Assembly (NCBI RefSeq): GCF_900096995.1
Contig: NZ_OANT01000004.1
Span: forward strand, 309,722-373,721
Source: Acinetobacter puyangensis
GTDB lineage: Bacteria; Pseudomonadota; Gammaproteobacteria; Pseudomonadales; Moraxellaceae
Direction: 5' to 3'
DNA length: 64,000 bases
The stretch's first letter is position 1. Each line of letters begins with the position of its first letter. A program made the position numbers and the translations under genes. Shown here in pieces: positions 40,935-50,472 of the stretch. A model generated the notes under the pieces. That model was given only the letters and a program-made list of their open reading frames with translations, searched no databases and was not told the DNA's origin.

Positions 40935-42221
40935 ATGCACGACCCTTTTGACCATCAGCATCTTTGGCATCCTTATACTTCCATGATTGATCTTCTAGCG
41001 ACCTTTAAAGTCAAGGCTGCACAGGGTGTATATCTTGAACTAGATAGTGGTGAACGCTTGATCGATGGGATGTCGTCGTGGTGGTGTGTGATTCATGGCT
41101 ATAATCATCCACAATTAAATCAGGCGATTGAGCAACAGTTAAAATCCATGGCACATGTCATGTTTGGCGGACTGACGCATCAACCTGCAATTGATTTAGG
41201 CAAGCAATTACTGGAGATTGTGCCGCAGCATTTTAGCAAGATTTTTTATGCCGATTCGGGATCGGTTGCGGTTGAAGTGGCCTTAAAAATGGCAGTGCAG
41301 TTTTGGTCAGCAAAAAACGGATTAATAAAAGACAAAAATAAGAAAACCAATTTTATTACCACACGCTCCGGCTATCATGGCGATACATGGAATGCGATGT
41401 CGGTGTGTGATCCTGTTACAGGCATGCATCATATTTTTGGGAGTAGCTTACCACAACGTTTTTTTGTCCCTGCACCACAATCGCGTTTTGATGGCGAATG
41501 GCTGCCACAGGATATTGAGCCTGTAGAACTCATTCTTAAACAGCATCATCAGTCTATTGCTGCGTTTATTGTCGAGCCGATTGTACAGGGTGCCGGTGGC
41601 ATGCGTATGTATCATCCGGAATATTTACGGCAAGTGGCTGCGCTGTGCAAACAGTATCAGGTTCTGCTTATTCTGGATGAAATTGCGACGGGTTTTGGTC
41701 GTACCGGTAAAATGTTTGCCTGTGAACATGCCTGTGTCGAAGCAGATATTATGTGTATCGGTAAAGCCTTAACCGGCGGTTATATGACCTTATCGGCCAC
41801 ACTAACCACCGATCATGTGGCAGAAACCATTAGTCAGGGTGTACCTGGTGCATTTATGCATGGTCCGACATTTATGGCCAATCCACTGGCATGTGCAGTG
41901 GCGTTAAAGTCGATTCAGGTCTTACGGGCGCAGGACTGGCAAGGCAAAATTATGCAGATTCAGGCGCAGATTCAATCCTCTTTGAGTGAGCTTGCAGCTT
42001 TGCCACAGGTGGCAGATGTGCGGGTACTGGGAGCGATTGGAGTGGTAGAAATGCGCCAGCCCGTGGATATGGCAGAGATTCAGCAGCAGTGTCTGGCACT
42101 GGGTATCTGGATTCGTCCGTTTGGTAAACTAGTCTATATCATGCCTCCCTATATTATTGATGTGCAGGAGTTAGATACTTTATTATCGGCAGTGAAAAAA
42201 ATTGTGCGCTCTATTGCGTGA
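40935..42221 (+). CDS. bioA: adenosylmethionine-8-amino-7-oxononanoate aminotransferase
   Basis: A 428-residue class III PLP aminotransferase. HLWHPYTSM at the N-terminus, [17 protein letters not shown] and [17 protein letters not shown] are BioA hallmarks; [23 protein letters not shown] binds PLP, and [16 protein letters not shown] holds the Schiff-base Lys. It uses S-adenosylmethionine as amino donor to make 7,8-diaminononanoate in biotin synthesis. It is separated from bioF by the metQNI importer. No bioB or bioC is seen in the window. Confidence 0.96.
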   Translation: MHDPFDHQHLWHPYTSMIDLLATFKVKAAQGVYLELDSGERLIDGMSSWWCVIHGYNHPQLNQAIEQQLKSMAHVMFGGLTHQPAIDLGKQLLEIVPQHFSKIFYADSGSVAVEVALKMAVQFWSAKNGLIKDKNKKTNFITTRSGYHGDTWNAMSVCDPVTGMHHIFGSSLPQRFFVPAPQSRFDGEWLPQDIEPVELILKQHHQSIAAFIVEPIVQGAGGMRMYHPEYLRQVAALCKQYQVLLILDEIATGFGRTGKMFACEHACVEADIMCIGKALTGGYMTLSATLTTDHVAETISQGVPGAFMHGPTFMANPLACAVALKSIQVLRAQDWQGKIMQIQAQIQSSLSELAALPQVADVRVLGAIGVVEMRQPVDMAEIQQQCLALGIWIRPFGKLVYIMPPYIIDVQELDTLLSAVKKIVRSIA

Positions 42222-42291
42222 GCGATTAAATAAGGCACTTATTGCATGTAGGATTTATAGCAAAGTTCGATTTATGGGCTACATATCATAT

Positions 42292-42406
42292 CGTCATACT
42301 TGCGAAAGCAAGTATCCAGAGCAAAGTTCTTAAGGCCTAGGTTTGAGCTTTTAGAGTTTGATTTAGGATACGTTAACTCTGGATGCCGGATCAAGTCCGG
42401 CATGAC
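42292..42406. repeat. bipartite palindromic REP-like element
   Basis: The outer arms read CGTCAT...ATCCAGAG (42292-42321) and CTCTGGAT...ATGACA (42377-42406). Each arm carries its own hairpin: ATACTTGC-GAAA-GCAAGTAT (42296-42315, GNRA-type loop) and GCCGGA-TCAAG-TCCGGC (42385-42401). CCAGAG pairs with CTCTGG, so the whole 115 bases can form a three-way junction. This layout is that of the scattered CGTCATNC(C)NGCGAAAGC repeats of many Gram-negatives. It lies between bioA and metQ; a 92-codon minus-strand frame across it is not a gene. The rest of the 540-base gap is A/T-rich. Confidence 0.75.
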
Positions 42407-42760
42407 ACAAATGTAGCTTACATTTTTTATATAATAAATCCTGCTGTCAATCGCAGAAAAATTGATAAAGATGCCAATAAAAGTCATCAAAATAATACTC
42501 AAGACACTGATTTTCTCTGGAAGATCAGCTGTTTTGGGTGATTTATACACCTAAGGCCACAAAAATATTTCTGACAAAATTGTCGGCAAAGATTCTCTAC
42601 TATAACAGATTTATATTTATTGCTATGATGGCGACATTTTTAGGACCTCATATTTTCGTTTTGATTTGAAAATTTTGGTGCTAAGCCCATTTTTATAAAC
42701 CATTTTCTCGTGTTTAGTGTGTTAAACAATTAAACAAGAATTCCATTTTAAGGTAATCCT

Positions 42761-43627
42761 ATGAAAAAACTAATTGGTCTTTTCTTAAGTGCATCGGTAT
42801 TGCTGACAGCATGCGGTAAACAACCGGAAACAGCGACACAAGACAAGGCAACCACAGATGGACTGCAAACTGTGGTACTGGCATCTACCGGTTCGGATGC
42901 CGATATATGGCGTTATATTGCGACATTGCCGGAAACCAAAGAAGCTGGCATCAAGTTGGAAGTGAAAAACTTTACCGATTATGTTGCCATGAATACTGCG
43001 GCGGCCAATAAAGAAGTTGATGCCAATGCATTTCAGTCGTATGCATATCTGGTTGCATATAACGCTGCCAATAAAGACAAGATTGCCCCTGTGTCTACCA
43101 CTTATCTTGAACCGATGGGGATTTATTCCAGCAAATACAAAGCTCTTGATCAGTTTCCACAAGGGGCAACCATTGCCATTCCCAATGATGGTGCGAATGA
43201 ATCCCGTGCCTTGTTGTTACTGCAAAGTGCCGGTTTACTTAGCCTAAAAGATGGTTTTGATCCAGTGAAGGGCACACCAGCTGATATTACTGCCAATACT
43301 AAAAAATTGGTGATTAAGCCGATTCAGATGGCAACCGCAGTTCGTGTTAAAGATGATGTTGATGCGATTATACTGGGGAATACTCTGGCGATGGAAGGCG
43401 GTTTGAACGTTCTAAAAGATGCAGTGTATTATGAGCCGATTGATCAAAGTACCAAATTGAATGTCAATGTACTGGCGACTGCCGAATCGCGTCAGAATGA
43501 TCCAACATTACAAAAACTGGGTGGTTTATATCATACCGATGCTGTGAAAAAATATGTTGATGAAAATTTTGGCGGTACCAAGGTCGATGTAAATGAACCA
43601 GTAAGCTATCTTACAGGCAGCAACTAG
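42761..43627 (+). CDS. metQ: MetQ-type methionine-binding lipoprotein
   Basis: A 288-residue lipoprotein. MKKLIGLFLSASVLLTAC gives lipobox Cys18. The NlpA/MetQ fold is shown by VKNFTDYVAMNTAAANKEVDANAFQSYAYLVAYNAANKDKI and AIPNDGANESRALLLLQSAGLLSLKDG, with VDAIILGNTLAMEGGL near the C-terminus. It delivers D- or L-methionine to MetNI. It is first in metQ-metN-metI, the reverse of the E. coli order. AAGGTAA stands before the ATG. Confidence 0.93.
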   Translation: MKKLIGLFLSASVLLTACGKQPETATQDKATTDGLQTVVLASTGSDADIWRYIATLPETKEAGIKLEVKNFTDYVAMNTAAANKEVDANAFQSYAYLVAYNAANKDKIAPVSTTYLEPMGIYSSKYKALDQFPQGATIAIPNDGANESRALLLLQSAGLLSLKDGFDPVKGTPADITANTKKLVIKPIQMATAVRVKDDVDAIILGNTLAMEGGLNVLKDAVYYEPIDQSTKLNVNVLATAESRQNDPTLQKLGGLYHTDAVKKYVDENFGGTKVDVNEPVSYLTGSN

Positions 43628-43701
43628 TTCTATAATTCTATGACTGAAACAGCTAGAGGGAAGCTTTAGCTGTTTCTTCTTTTTTCAACAGTTCAAGCGA
43701 T

Positions 43702-44727
43702 ATGATTCAATTTAAAAATATATCTAAAGATTATCAGCTGAAAGGCCAGACCTTACATGCACTGGATCAGGTTAATCTGGACATTCCAGAAGGCTGTATT
43801 TTTGGCATTATTGGTTATAGCGGTGCCGGGAAAAGTACCTTGGTTCGGTTGATCAATCTACTGGAAAGACCGACAGCCGGGCAGGTGATCATCAAGGGTC
43901 AGGATCTGACACAACTTGATGCTGCTGCACTGCGCCATGAACGCGCCAATATTGGGATGATTTTTCAGCATTTTAATCTGTTACAAAGCAAGACTGTAGC
44001 GGCAAATATTGAAATGCCGTTAAAGTTGCTGGGAATCCCGAAAGCTGAACGTGAAAAACGACTGGAAGAATTGCTGGATTTTATCGACTTAAAGCACAAG
44101 CGTGATGCATTTCCAGATGAGTTGTCCGGTGGGCAGAAGCAACGTGTCGGTATCGCCCGTGCGTTGGCCAATCACCCAAAAATTCTATTATGTGATGAAG
44201 CGACTTCGGCACTTGATCCACAAACCACCAAGTCGGTACTGGCATTATTAAAGAAAATTAATCGTGAGCAGAATATTACCATTGTAATGGTTACACATGA
44301 AATGGATGTGATCGAAACGATTTGTGATCGTGTGGCAGTTATGGAAGCCGGCAAAGTCATTGAAACCGGTACGACGGTTGAGATTTTTAGCCAACCACAG
44401 CATCCGACCACAAAGAACTTTATCCAGACCGTGTTACAGCAACAATTACCCCAAAATATTTTTGCACAGCTGGAACATCAGCATCATCACAGTATTTATT
44501 GCCTGCAATTTATTGGCAAATCTGCCCAGCAACCGGTGGTACAGGCATTGATCAAGCAGTTTGATATCAGCCTGAATATTCTGTTTGCCAATATGACCGA
44601 AATTAACGGCACCGTGATCGGTCAGATGTTTGTGCAACTGTTGGGTGATGAGGCATTGATTCAACAGGCGATTGAGTTTTTACAGTCACATGAAGTTCGG
44701 GTGATTCAGTCAGGAGAACCAGTATGA
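43702..44727 (+). CDS. metN: methionine ABC transporter ATP-binding protein
   Basis: A 341-residue ATPase. GYSGAGKSTLVRLIN (Walker A, about residues 38-52), LSGGQKQRVGIARALANHP (signature) and ILLCDEATSALDP (Walker B) are intact, with VTHEMDVI for the switch His. The C-terminal ACT-like domain (about 260-341, HSIYCLQFIGKSAQQPVVQALIKQFDISLNILFANMTEINGTVIGQMFVQL) is the methionine-sensing C2 domain that inhibits transport when methionine is plentiful. Its stop overlaps the metI start by four bases. Confidence 0.95.
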   Translation: MIQFKNISKDYQLKGQTLHALDQVNLDIPEGCIFGIIGYSGAGKSTLVRLINLLERPTAGQVIIKGQDLTQLDAAALRHERANIGMIFQHFNLLQSKTVAANIEMPLKLLGIPKAEREKRLEELLDFIDLKHKRDAFPDELSGGQKQRVGIARALANHPKILLCDEATSALDPQTTKSVLALLKKINREQNITIVMVTHEMDVIETICDRVAVMEAGKVIETGTTVEIFSQPQHPTTKNFIQTVLQQQLPQNIFAQLEHQHHHSIYCLQFIGKSAQQPVVQALIKQFDISLNILFANMTEINGTVIGQMFVQLLGDEALIQQAIEFLQSHEVRVIQSGEPV

Positions 44728-45419
44728 GAGATTTAATCGTACAGTGGTTAACGGCAGTGACAGCACCGTTCTGGCAAAGTTCACTGAGCATGGATCAGTT
44801 TGTAACTGCCTTGCAAGAAACCTTTCAAATGGTATTTTTTGCAATGATTTTTGGTGGTATTTGGGGCTTTATTCAGGGCATTACCATGGTATTGACCCGT
44901 CCCAAAGGCATTTTACCTAATCGTGTGATTTATCATGGTTTAAATCCGCTGATTAATGCTCTACGTTCATTACCGTTTATTATTTTGCTGATTGCAGTGA
45001 TTCCTTTAACCAAGTTTTTAGTCGGTTCTTCGATTGGTACTTGGGCGGCAATTGTGCCGCTAACGATTTATATCGGGCCCTATATGGGACGCTTAATTGA
45101 AACGTCTTTGCTCGAGGTGAATGAGGGGATTATTGAATCGGCACAGGCAATGGGGGCGACACCAGCACAAATCGTATTCAGGTTTATTTTACCGGAAGCA
45201 CGGAGTTCGCTGATTTTAAACCTCACCACAGCCACGATTAGTCTGATTGGGGCAACGGCTATGGCTGGTGTTGTCGGTGCCGGTGGTATTGGCGATTTGG
45301 CGGTATCCTATGGTTATCAGCGTTTTGATAGTAGTGTGGTAATTTTAACTGTAGTGGTATTATTGATTCTGGTGCAATTTGTACAAATGCTGGGTGAATG
45401 GTTGGCAAAACTTAGATAA
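44724..45419 (+). CDS. metI: methionine ABC transporter permease
   Basis: A 231-residue permease with five or six transmembrane helices. The EAA loop is recognisable in IIESAQAMGATPAQIVFRFILPEARSSLI, where it contacts MetN. FIILLIAVIPLTKFLVGSSIGTWAAIVPLTIYIGPYMGRLIE and GATAMAGVVGAGGIGDLAVSYGYQRF are typical MetI segments. It completes the importer. A terminator follows, so metQNI is a separate unit from bioF. Confidence 0.95.
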   Translation: MRDLIVQWLTAVTAPFWQSSLSMDQFVTALQETFQMVFFAMIFGGIWGFIQGITMVLTRPKGILPNRVIYHGLNPLINALRSLPFIILLIAVIPLTKFLVGSSIGTWAAIVPLTIYIGPYMGRLIETSLLEVNEGIIESAQAMGATPAQIVFRFILPEARSSLILNLTTATISLIGATAMAGVVGAGGIGDLAVSYGYQRFDSSVVILTVVVLLILVQFVQMLGEWLAKLR

Positions 45420-45437
45420 TCTGGTTAAAAATTTTTA

Positions 45438-45487
45438 AACACCCTGTAACTTGAGCAGTATGATCAATTTGCCGGGTGTTTTTTTAT
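45438..45487 (+). terminator. long-loop intrinsic terminator after metI
   Basis: AACACCC (45438-45444) and GGGTGTT (45474-45480) pair across a 29-base loop and are followed by a T-tract. Confidence 0.6.
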
Positions 45488-45546
45488 GGTAGCATCTCAG
45501 CCCTGACCTGAACGGCCGACGTTCAATCTGACTGATGTGAGTATCA

Positions 45547-46704
45547 ATGAATCCTTTATATCAATCTTATGCCGATACTTTAGAACAGTTAAAGCATAAG
45601 GATAACTTCCGTTTTTTTAAGAAAATTCAGCATCAAGGGCAATATGCCATATTAAATGGCAGCACCATGTTGAATCTAAGTTCCAATGATTATCTGGGGC
45701 TGGCGCAAAATGAAGCGTTAACACAACAGTTTTTTGATCTCTACCCGGTTGAAACCCGTCATTTAACTAGTTCTTCTTCCCGGCTACTGACCGGAAACTT
45801 CCCTGAATATGAACAACTGGAAGCCAGTTTAAGTCAAGCATTTGGTCGGGCCAGTCTGTTATTGAACAGCGGCTATCATATGAATATCGGTATTTTGCCC
45901 GCCTTGACTGATAGCAAGACTCTGATCATTTCCGATGAGTTGATTCATGCCAGTATTATCGATGGCATTCGATTAAGCAAGGCACAGAAACAACGCTATG
46001 TACATCAGGACTTAGCGCAACTGGAACAGCTTTTAATTCAGGCATCCAATCGTGACGAAATTGAAAAAATCATGGTGGTGACCGAAAGTGTCTATAGTAT
46101 GGACGGTGATATTACCAATTTAAACGCATTGGTGGCCTTAAAACAGAAATACGCAAAAGTTATGCTCTATGTCGATGAGGCACATGCCATTGGTATCTAT
46201 GGTGACAAAGGTTTGGGTTGTGCTGAGCAGCAAAATTGTATCGCTGACATTGATTTTCTGGTCGGAACTTTTGGCAAGGCCTTGGCCTCTGTCGGTGGCT
46301 ATCTGATTTGTGATGAAATTATTCGTGAATTTTTGATTAATAAAATGCGCTCACTGATTTTTTCTACCGCCCAGCCACCACTGAATATGGCTTGGACAAA
46401 TTTTATATTTCATCATATGCAGCAGATGCAGGATAAACGTCAGCATCTTTTACAGATTAGCCAGAAACTAAAACAGGCGGTGCTAGACAGAGGATTGGCT
46501 TGTCCAACTGATAGTCATATTATCCCGGTGATTTATGGTGAAAATCAAATTGCTGTGGATAAAGCCCTGCACATGCAGCGGGCCGGATTTTATGTTTTAC
46601 CGATTCGTCCGCCAACTGTTGCTGAAGGGACTGCACGGGTACGAATCTCTCTCGATGCAAATTTATCGTGGTCACAACTTGAACCGCTTATTGCATATTT
46701 ATAA
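45547..46704 (+). CDS. bioF: 8-amino-7-oxononanoate synthase
   Basis: A 385-residue alpha-oxoamine synthase. NLSSNDYLGLAQNEAL, SSSSRLLTGNFPEYEQLEASLSQAFG, VTESVYSMDGDITNLNALVALKQKY and VDEAHAIGIYGDKGLG are family motifs, and GTFGKALASVGGYL contains the PLP Lys. It joins pimeloyl-ACP or pimeloyl-CoA to alanine in the first ring-forming stage of biotin synthesis. A VapBC pair sits between it and bioD. Confidence 0.95.
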   Translation: MNPLYQSYADTLEQLKHKDNFRFFKKIQHQGQYAILNGSTMLNLSSNDYLGLAQNEALTQQFFDLYPVETRHLTSSSSRLLTGNFPEYEQLEASLSQAFGRASLLLNSGYHMNIGILPALTDSKTLIISDELIHASIIDGIRLSKAQKQRYVHQDLAQLEQLLIQASNRDEIEKIMVVTESVYSMDGDITNLNALVALKQKYAKVMLYVDEAHAIGIYGDKGLGCAEQQNCIADIDFLVGTFGKALASVGGYLICDEIIREFLINKMRSLIFSTAQPPLNMAWTNFIFHHMQQMQDKRQHLLQISQKLKQAVLDRGLACPTDSHIIPVIYGENQIAVDKALHMQRAGFYVLPIRPPTVAEGTARVRISLDANLSWSQLEPLIAYL

Positions 46705-46790
46705 GTTGGGGCGATATCTGCATTTGTCGATATACCTGTAAGATATGCTATTCTGTAGTTACATCTGTTTGTTTCGAGGAAGCGAAGGTC

Positions 46791-47003
46791 ATGAGTATTA
46801 ATCTTGATTTAGACCAGAATTTACTGGCAGAAGCAATAAAGCTTGGACATTTGTCAAATGCGCAAGAAGTGATTGATCTTGCATTAAGGGAATTTGTACA
46901 GAGAAGACAAGCACAGGAAGTTATTGAATTATTTAATACGATAGATATAGATGAAGATTATGATTATAAAATGATGAGACAGCGACCTCATGATTTTAGT
47001 TGA
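46791..47003 (+). CDS. VapB-type antitoxin
   Basis: A 70-residue protein. MSINLDLDQNLLAEAIKLGHLSNAQEVIDLALREFVQRRQAQEV is a ribbon-helix-helix DNA-binding domain of the VapB (AbrB-unrelated) type; the acidic tail (FNTIDIDEDYDYKMM) would bind the toxin. AGGAAGCGAAGGTC stands before the ATG. Its stop lies 14 bases inside the PIN toxin gene. The gene is inserted between bioF and bioD. Confidence 0.88.
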   Translation: MSINLDLDQNLLAEAIKLGHLSNAQEVIDLALREFVQRRQAQEVIELFNTIDIDEDYDYKMMRQRPHDFS

Positions 47004-47406
47004 TACCTCAATTTGGTCGCTGGCTTTTCGGAAAAAGCAAAAAACAAATACGGACATGCATATTATTACTGAGTTATCAGAACTTATTTTAAATGGTAGG
47101 GTAGTGGTTATTGGCGCCATACGACAGGAAATATTAAGTGGTCTTCGTGATGAGTTACAATTTCAAAAATTAAAAAACAAATTAAGCATTTTTAAAGATA
47201 TAGAGGTGATTACTCAGGATTATGAATGTGCAGCACAATTCTATAATCAATGCCGTAGACATGGTATTCAAGGGTCACATATCGATTTTCTTATCTGTGC
47301 GATTGCTGTACGGCATCGATTAGAGGTTTTTACACTAGATCAGGATTTTAAGCATTATCAATCATATATAGGTGATTGTTTGTCAATATATGAACCAAAA
47401 TCCTAA
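46990..47406 (+). CDS. VapC-type PIN domain toxin
   Basis: A 138-residue PIN ribonuclease. Asp5 (MILVDTSIWSLAF), Glu47 (GAIRQEILSG), Asp99 (SHIDFLICAIA) and Asp117 (TLDQDFKHY) are all there, so activity is expected. It overlaps the antitoxin gene by 14 bases and ends 15 bases before bioD. The pair differs from the Phd-partnered toxin at 30454, so the window holds two unrelated toxin-antitoxin modules. Confidence 0.9.
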   Translation: MILVDTSIWSLAFRKKQKTNTDMHIITELSELILNGRVVVIGAIRQEILSGLRDELQFQKLKNKLSIFKDIEVITQDYECAAQFYNQCRRHGIQGSHIDFLICAIAVRHRLEVFTLDQDFKHYQSYIGDCLSIYEPKS

Positions 47407-47421
47407 AGAGAGATATGCGTG

Positions 47422-48063
47422 ATGAAAAATGCTGTGTATTTTATCAGTGGCATCGATACCGATATTGGCAAAACTGTAAGTACCGGGATTCTGGCCAAGC
47501 AATTGCTGGATCAGGGTGTCAATGTGATTACCCAGAAATTGATTCAAACCGGTAATCAGGGTTTTTCCGAAGATATTGCCCGCCATCGCCAGATCATGCA
47601 GATCGATACATTCCCGGAAGATCAGCAGGGTTTGACTGCGCCTCAAATTTTTGCCTATCCTGCATCACCCCATTTGGCGACCCGACTTGAACAAAAACAA
47701 CTGGATTTAAAGGCAATTGAGCAGGCTACGCAACAACTGGCTGCCCGTTATGATGTGGTATTGCTGGAAGGTGCAGGCGGATTAATGGTGCCGTTAAGCG
47801 AGGATTTACTCACCATTGATTATATCGCGCAACAACGTTATCCGGTAATTTTAGTCACCTCTGGACGCTTGGGCAGTATTAATCATACCTTATTAAGTTT
47901 GGCAGTTTTAAAGCAATATGGCATTTCCCTCTATGCATTGGCGTTTAATGCCTTTCATGATGCCAAAGATCGCGTGATTGCCGAGGATACCCGACAATAT
48001 CTGAAAAACTATCTGGCGGAACATTTTCCAGATGCATTGTGGCAGGAGATTGCCAGTATTTAA
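47422..48063 (+). CDS. bioD: dethiobiotin synthetase
   Basis: A 213-residue P-loop protein. [38 protein letters not shown] has the G-x-D/T-x-x-G-K-T loop and the catalytic Lys; [23 protein letters not shown] is the BioD E-G-A-G-G motif. It closes the ureido ring of dethiobiotin with CO2 and ATP. ATG 47422 with AGAGAGAT upstream is taken; GTG 47419 is the alternative. It is separated from bioF by VapBC and is convergent with the photolyase gene. Confidence 0.95.
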   Translation: MKNAVYFISGIDTDIGKTVSTGILAKQLLDQGVNVITQKLIQTGNQGFSEDIARHRQIMQIDTFPEDQQGLTAPQIFAYPASPHLATRLEQKQLDLKAIEQATQQLAARYDVVLLEGAGGLMVPLSEDLLTIDYIAQQRYPVILVTSGRLGSINHTLLSLAVLKQYGISLYALAFNAFHDAKDRVIAEDTRQYLKNYLAEHFPDALWQEIASI

Positions 48064-48108
48064 TTCTTTTGATGACTGTAAAATCCTTTGGTTTCACAGC
48101 CAAATGAT

Positions 48109-49530
48109 TTAATGTTTAATCCCCTTAAAAGCATCAAGCGCACGTTGTCGGCTTTGTTTTAAATCGACAATCGGTTGTGGATAGTTTAATCCTTCACCTA
48201 CTTTAAGATAGTGATAGGGTTCATGAATCGCTTTATTATCCAGATGTGCCAGTTCAGGCAGCCATTGCCGGATAAAATCGCCATTGGGATCAAATTTCTG
48301 TGACTGGCTAATCGGGTTAAAAATACGAAAATAGGGCACACTGTCTGTACCTGTTGAGGCAGACCATTGCCAGCCCCCGTTATTGGCAGCCAGATCACCA
48401 TCAATTAGGTGCTGCATAAACCATTGTTCGCCCAGTCGCCAGTCAATCAGTAAATTTTTACTGAGAAACATCGCCACAATCATGCGCAGGCGATTATGCA
48501 TCCAGCCTGTGTTTAGTAGTTGGCGCATGGCAGCATCAATCAAGGGAAAACCGGTTTTCCCCTGTTGCCATGACTGTAAATCCTCAGGTGCATTGCGCCG
48601 TTGAATTTTACCGGTTTCGGCTTTAAAGAGCTGATGTCGGCTGACCTGCGGAAAACCGTATAAAATATGTTGATAAAATTCCCGCCATAATAATTCGTTC
48701 AGCCATGTATTAATGCCGTTATTTGAGCTAAAAAGCTGATTTTGATGATGCTGTTGAATATATTGTACACATTGCCGAATAGAGAGTATCCCTGCATTAA
48801 GATAAGGCGAAAGCTGACTGGTCCCCTGTATGGCGGGGAAATCCCGTTCAGTTTGATAATGCGTGATCTGATCTTCGACAAAGTGATCCAGTTTTGACAA
48901 TGCAATATCCTCACCGACCGGCCAGTGTTGGCATCGCTTTTCCGATATTGAAGCAAAACCCGCAATGGACTGTGGTATGTCATCACTGGCAATATTAAGG
49001 GACTGCTGGAGCGTAGGTTGGTCATAAGTGTGCAGAATGTGCGCTTGATCCAAACGTTCATAACACACCTGTTTGAACGCACTAAAAACTTTATAATATT
49101 CGCCACTTTTATTTTTAATCGAACCGACTGGAAATAGTGTGCGATCAGAATATTCATGCACATCAATCTGCTGGTGCTGTAATCGCTGTTTTACTGCAAG
49201 GTCACGCTGCATTTCATTGATACCATATTCCTGATTCCAATAGACACTTTTAATCTGATGCTGCTGACACAGTTGCGATAACAGATCTGGAATATCCTGC
49301 CAAAGTTCAGTGTGACCAATCAGCAAAGGAATGTTAAGTTGTTTTAATTGCAGCGAAAGCTGTTGTAATTGTCTAAGCCAGAAATCGACTTTACAGCTGG
49401 CATCATCATGTTGTTGCCATTGTGTCGGGGTGATGATAAAAACTGCAATGGTCAAATCTTGCTCTGTGGCATGAAATAAGGCAGTATTGTCATTTAGGCG
49501 TAAATCATTGCGAAACCAGTATAAATTCAT
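48109..49530 (-). CDS. phrB: deoxyribodipyrimidine photolyase
   Basis: A 473-residue class I CPD photolyase. MNLYWFRNDLRLNDNTALFHA is the N-terminal antenna domain; TWLNELLWREFYQHILYGFPQVS, GKTGFPLIDAAMRQLLNTGWMHNRLRMIVAMFLSKNLLIDWRLGEQWFM and DLAANNGGWQWSASTGTDSVPYFRIFNP form the FAD site, with the three Trp electron chain likely complete. It repairs UV pyrimidine dimers with light. It is a single-gene unit. Confidence 0.96.
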   Translation of the reverse strand: MNLYWFRNDLRLNDNTALFHATEQDLTIAVFIITPTQWQQHDDASCKVDFWLRQLQQLSLQLKQLNIPLLIGHTELWQDIPDLLSQLCQQHQIKSVYWNQEYGINEMQRDLAVKQRLQHQQIDVHEYSDRTLFPVGSIKNKSGEYYKVFSAFKQVCYERLDQAHILHTYDQPTLQQSLNIASDDIPQSIAGFASISEKRCQHWPVGEDIALSKLDHFVEDQITHYQTERDFPAIQGTSQLSPYLNAGILSIRQCVQYIQQHHQNQLFSSNNGINTWLNELLWREFYQHILYGFPQVSRHQLFKAETGKIQRRNAPEDLQSWQQGKTGFPLIDAAMRQLLNTGWMHNRLRMIVAMFLSKNLLIDWRLGEQWFMQHLIDGDLAANNGGWQWSASTGTDSVPYFRIFNPISQSQKFDPNGDFIRQWLPELAHLDNKAIHEPYHYLKVGEGLNYPQPIVDLKQSRQRALDAFKGIKH

Positions 49531-49624
49531 GAAAAGTCAGACAGTCAAAATTTATTTTCCATCATAACGTAATGTTGAAAGAAATTAAGCAAACAAGATG
49601 TAAATGAGAGATTAAGGAATCATC

Positions 49625-50284
49625 ATGTGGCATAAATATTTTATTCAGGCGTTATCAGGTTTATTGGTTAGTATGGTGACATTGGCAACAATGGCCAAGA
49701 CACCGAGCACAACGCAAATCATCGACTGGATAAGCAATTCGGAAAAGTCATATGCATCACCAGCAAATAAAATTGTGATTGAGCATAGCGAGGAAATTAC
49801 ATTGTTATCCGGTGAAAAAGCCTATGTCTCGGGCATTGAATTTGTCAATGCCGGACGTAATTTTGTCAAGGGTTATATTCTGACCCGGCCGGCTCTGAAA
49901 CAATCACACATTCTGCAATTTGGTGGTCAGTCTAATACGTTTGTGGTGCATCAGGTGATTGTAAAAGGTAAACCGGTTAATCTGGTTGAATTTGAAGGTG
50001 CTGGTTCTGGGCAAGGTACAATTGGAAAGAGCCGTACACTGGCCTATTTTAAAAACTGGCAGCCGATAACGATTGCCGAGGCCAGATCCTATTATTCACC
50101 GGGGCAATATGATGACAAGCTTGGAGATAGCGATTGTAAAACCGGTGCCAATAATATCGGTATACTGAATGTGCTGGAACAACAGAGCATGGTACTCAAG
50201 ACCGAAATCACTGGAAATGCCTGTGCATCACGTGTGCAGGATTATAAAATTCAATCAAAACTTATTCCGATTGTGCTGAAATAA
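49625..50284 (+). CDS. secreted protein of unknown function
   Basis: A 219-residue protein I do not recognise. MWHKYFIQALSGLLVSMVTLATMAK is a signal peptide, probably cleaved after residue 24. The mature part is beta-rich, with EEITLLSGEKAYVSGIEFVNAGRNFVKGYILTRP and two cysteines (in DSDCKTGANN and GNACASRV) that may form a disulfide in the periplasm. No enzyme motif is seen. It stands alone between phrB and the CYTH-CHAD gene. Confidence 0.65.
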   Translation: MWHKYFIQALSGLLVSMVTLATMAKTPSTTQIIDWISNSEKSYASPANKIVIEHSEEITLLSGEKAYVSGIEFVNAGRNFVKGYILTRPALKQSHILQFGGQSNTFVVHQVIVKGKPVNLVEFEGAGSGQGTIGKSRTLAYFKNWQPITIAEARSYYSPGQYDDKLGDSDCKTGANNIGILNVLEQQSMVLKTEITGNACASRVQDYKIQSKLIPIVLK

Positions 50285-50472
50285 GATTTGAAAATGAAGG
50301 ACCATTTCAACAGAATAAGAGTCATATTAGTAATGAAAGAAGATACTTTTGGTATGATAAATGGAGGAAATCCAGGTTACGTTACTGCACACAAAATATG
50401 CTATCTCTTGTCTTTGATTACACGTTATATTGACAGCTTGAGCGACGATTTTAATATATCAGGAATATGGCC

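Noticed and set aside
42272..42550. 92-codon minus-strand frame between bioA and metQ
   Set aside because: It crosses the REP-like hairpins, has no ribosome site and its peptide has no protein-like pattern.
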